A DNA stretch of 14,799 nt, taken from contig JALZVB010000375.1 of NCBI GenBank assembly GCA_023300835.1, positions 1 through 14,799 of the forward strand. Direction: 5' to 3'. Source of the DNA: Saprospiraceae bacterium. GTDB lineage: Bacteria; Bacteroidota; Bacteroidia; Chitinophagales; Saprospiraceae. The notes under the pieces were generated by a model. The model was not told the DNA's origin and did not search any database. It worked only from the letters and a program-made list of their open reading frames with translations. Positions 13,885 to 14,799 of the stretch are shown piece after piece (position 1 is the stretch's first letter; the number at the start of each line of letters is the position of its first letter). Both the position numbers and the translations under genes were made by a program.

Positions 13885-14799
13885 TTTATTTTAGTTGTGG
13901 ATTTTTTTATAAAATTTAATAATAGCGTATTGGCATCATCTGATACTTTCCAATAATAAGCAACTGTAGCATATATAACGCCTACAAATAGTGACTTAAA
14001 TATAATATTAACGATAGGCCACTCATGTGTAGGAAGATAACTATAACTTAACATGAAACCTGCAATAAGCAATATAACCTTAAGATTACTGACTGAAAAA
14101 GGATGCATGCCTATTTTGAAATAAATGAAAGCCAATTTGAAAACATTGAAAACAAATAGAGATATGGCAGTTGACATTGCGGCACCTACGATACCATGAA
14201 GCGGTATAAAATAAGCATTGAGATATATATTGCTTACCGCTAAAATCAATAAGAAAACCAGATTGTATCTGTAGAACTTTGAGAATATAATAATATGTGT
14301 ATTGACACTGGTTATCATGTCCACCAACTTGCTAGAAGCTAGTATTATAAAAATTGTTCTGGCATGAGGAAAAGTAGATGGATCTGAAGAGAGATTAACA
14401 ACATCATCCAGAACATACCAGATCAACAAAAACATCATCCCACCTAATCCGAATAAGTTTATAGAAGCTTTCTTATAGATCATTTCTATCTCCTCCAGAT
14501 TGTTATCATTCCATGCTCTGGAGATAATAGGAGATGCTATTGCAGAGATGGCTCTGGTCGGAAAATCTAAAACGTTAGACATAAAAGACGCCTTGCCATA
14601 AAATCCATTTTCAGCCATTGACTTATAGAAAGGAATCATGACAGAATCTAATCTTAATGCCAATCCTGAACCCAGTTGATTCAATGATCCAAATACTGAA
14701 AACTTAAACATTTCAGTTCCTGTAACTGAGGTTTCTTTCAAGTTGATTTTTCCAAAACGAAAGCCATCTATTTTCCACAAATAGAGGACAAGACATATG
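13881..14799 (-). CDS. polysaccharide biosynthesis flippase (MOP/Wzx-like), N-terminus outside window
   Basis: This is the C-terminal part, about 306 residues, of a multi-pass membrane protein of the MOP exporter superfamily, which translocates lipid-linked oligosaccharides across the inner membrane. Seven or so hydrophobic helices are visible in the translated segment. Recognisable text includes KFSVFGSLNQLGSGLALRLDSVMIPFY, RAISAIASPIISRAWNDNN and GIVGAAMSTAISLFVFNVFKL, as in Wzx/RfbX-like proteins with a C-terminal polysaccharide-synthesis domain. A TTG at 14780 is not the real start: the frame stays open to the window edge and encodes further hydrophobic residues (ICLVLYLW), and family members are usually 430-500 residues. 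The gene therefore runs off the right edge. Its stop overlaps the enoyl-CoA hydratase start by four bases. Which glycan it moves cannot be inferred. Confidence 0.85.
   Translation of the reverse strand, partial: ICLVLYLWKIDGFRFGKINLKETSVTGTEMFKFSVFGSLNQLGSGLALRLDSVMIPFYKSMAENGFYGKASFMSNVLDFPTRAISAIASPIISRAWNDNNLEEIEMIYKKASINLFGLGGMMFLLIWYVLDDVVNLSSDPSTFPHARTIFIILASSKLVDMITSVNTHIIIFSKFYRYNLVFLLILAVSNIYLNAYFIPLHGIVGAAMSTAISLFVFNVFKLAFIYFKIGMHPFSVSNLKVILLIAGFMLSYSYLPTHEWPIVNIIFKSLFVGVIYATVAYYWKVSDDANTLLLNFIKKSTTKIK

Noticed and set aside
14778..14780. TTG as the start of the flippase gene
   Set aside because: The frame continues open to the window edge with hydrophobic residues and the product would be far shorter than family members; it is an edge truncation.

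Overview
This 14.8 kb AT-rich window looks like chromosomal core sequence from a member of the Bacteroidota. Supporting this are a run of co-directional genes miaB, sigma-54 activator, lptE, small TPR protein, secG, groES and groEL, a layout I associate with that phylum. Also consistent are near-absent Shine-Dalgarno sequences, two TAnnTTTG-type promoter elements, a TonB-C-like domain on a secreted TPR protein, and a GroEL tail ending GGMGGMM. I cannot place it below phylum level from sequence alone. No tRNA, rRNA, CRISPR array, insertion sequence or phage gene was seen, and no gene-free stretch exceeds 300 bases.

Layout. (1) Positions 1-2820, minus strand: a tight three-gene unit read right to left, made of a secreted TPR/TonB-C-like protein, a small predicted outer-membrane beta-barrel protein, and murB (peptidoglycan precursor synthesis). 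Its 3' flank (1-106) holds a 12-bp inverted repeat inside 9-bp direct repeats. (2) Positions 2821-3097: a divergent promoter region. (3) Positions 3098-7407, plus strand: miaB (tRNA modification), a receiver-less sigma-54 enhancer-binding protein, lptE (LPS export lipoprotein), an acidic protein with a C-terminal TPR-like motif, and secG. Several of these touch or overlap, which suggests one transcript for envelope biogenesis and secretion. (4) Positions 7408-9599: a 192-base regulatory region, then groES-groEL and a strong intrinsic terminator. (5) Positions 9752-14799, minus strand: the edge-truncated C-terminal part of a polysaccharide flippase, an enoyl-CoA hydratase overlapping it by four bases, and a 1049-residue soluble multi-PAS histidine kinase with no adjacent response regulator.

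The most interesting signal is regulatory. The 7-mer TTGGCAC, the core of a sigma-54 -24 element, occurs four times over both strands; three of these are intergenic, in front of groES, the PAS kinase and the secreted TPR protein. The groES copy lies about 80 bp downstream of a perfect 19-bp palindrome, the arrangement expected of an enhancer-binding-protein site. A 13-base relative of that palindrome core lies in the miaB divergent region. Together with the sigma-54 activator gene between miaB and lptE, this suggests a local circuit linking envelope and secretion state to chaperonin and sensor-kinase expression. The -12 elements are imperfect, so this remains a hypothesis.
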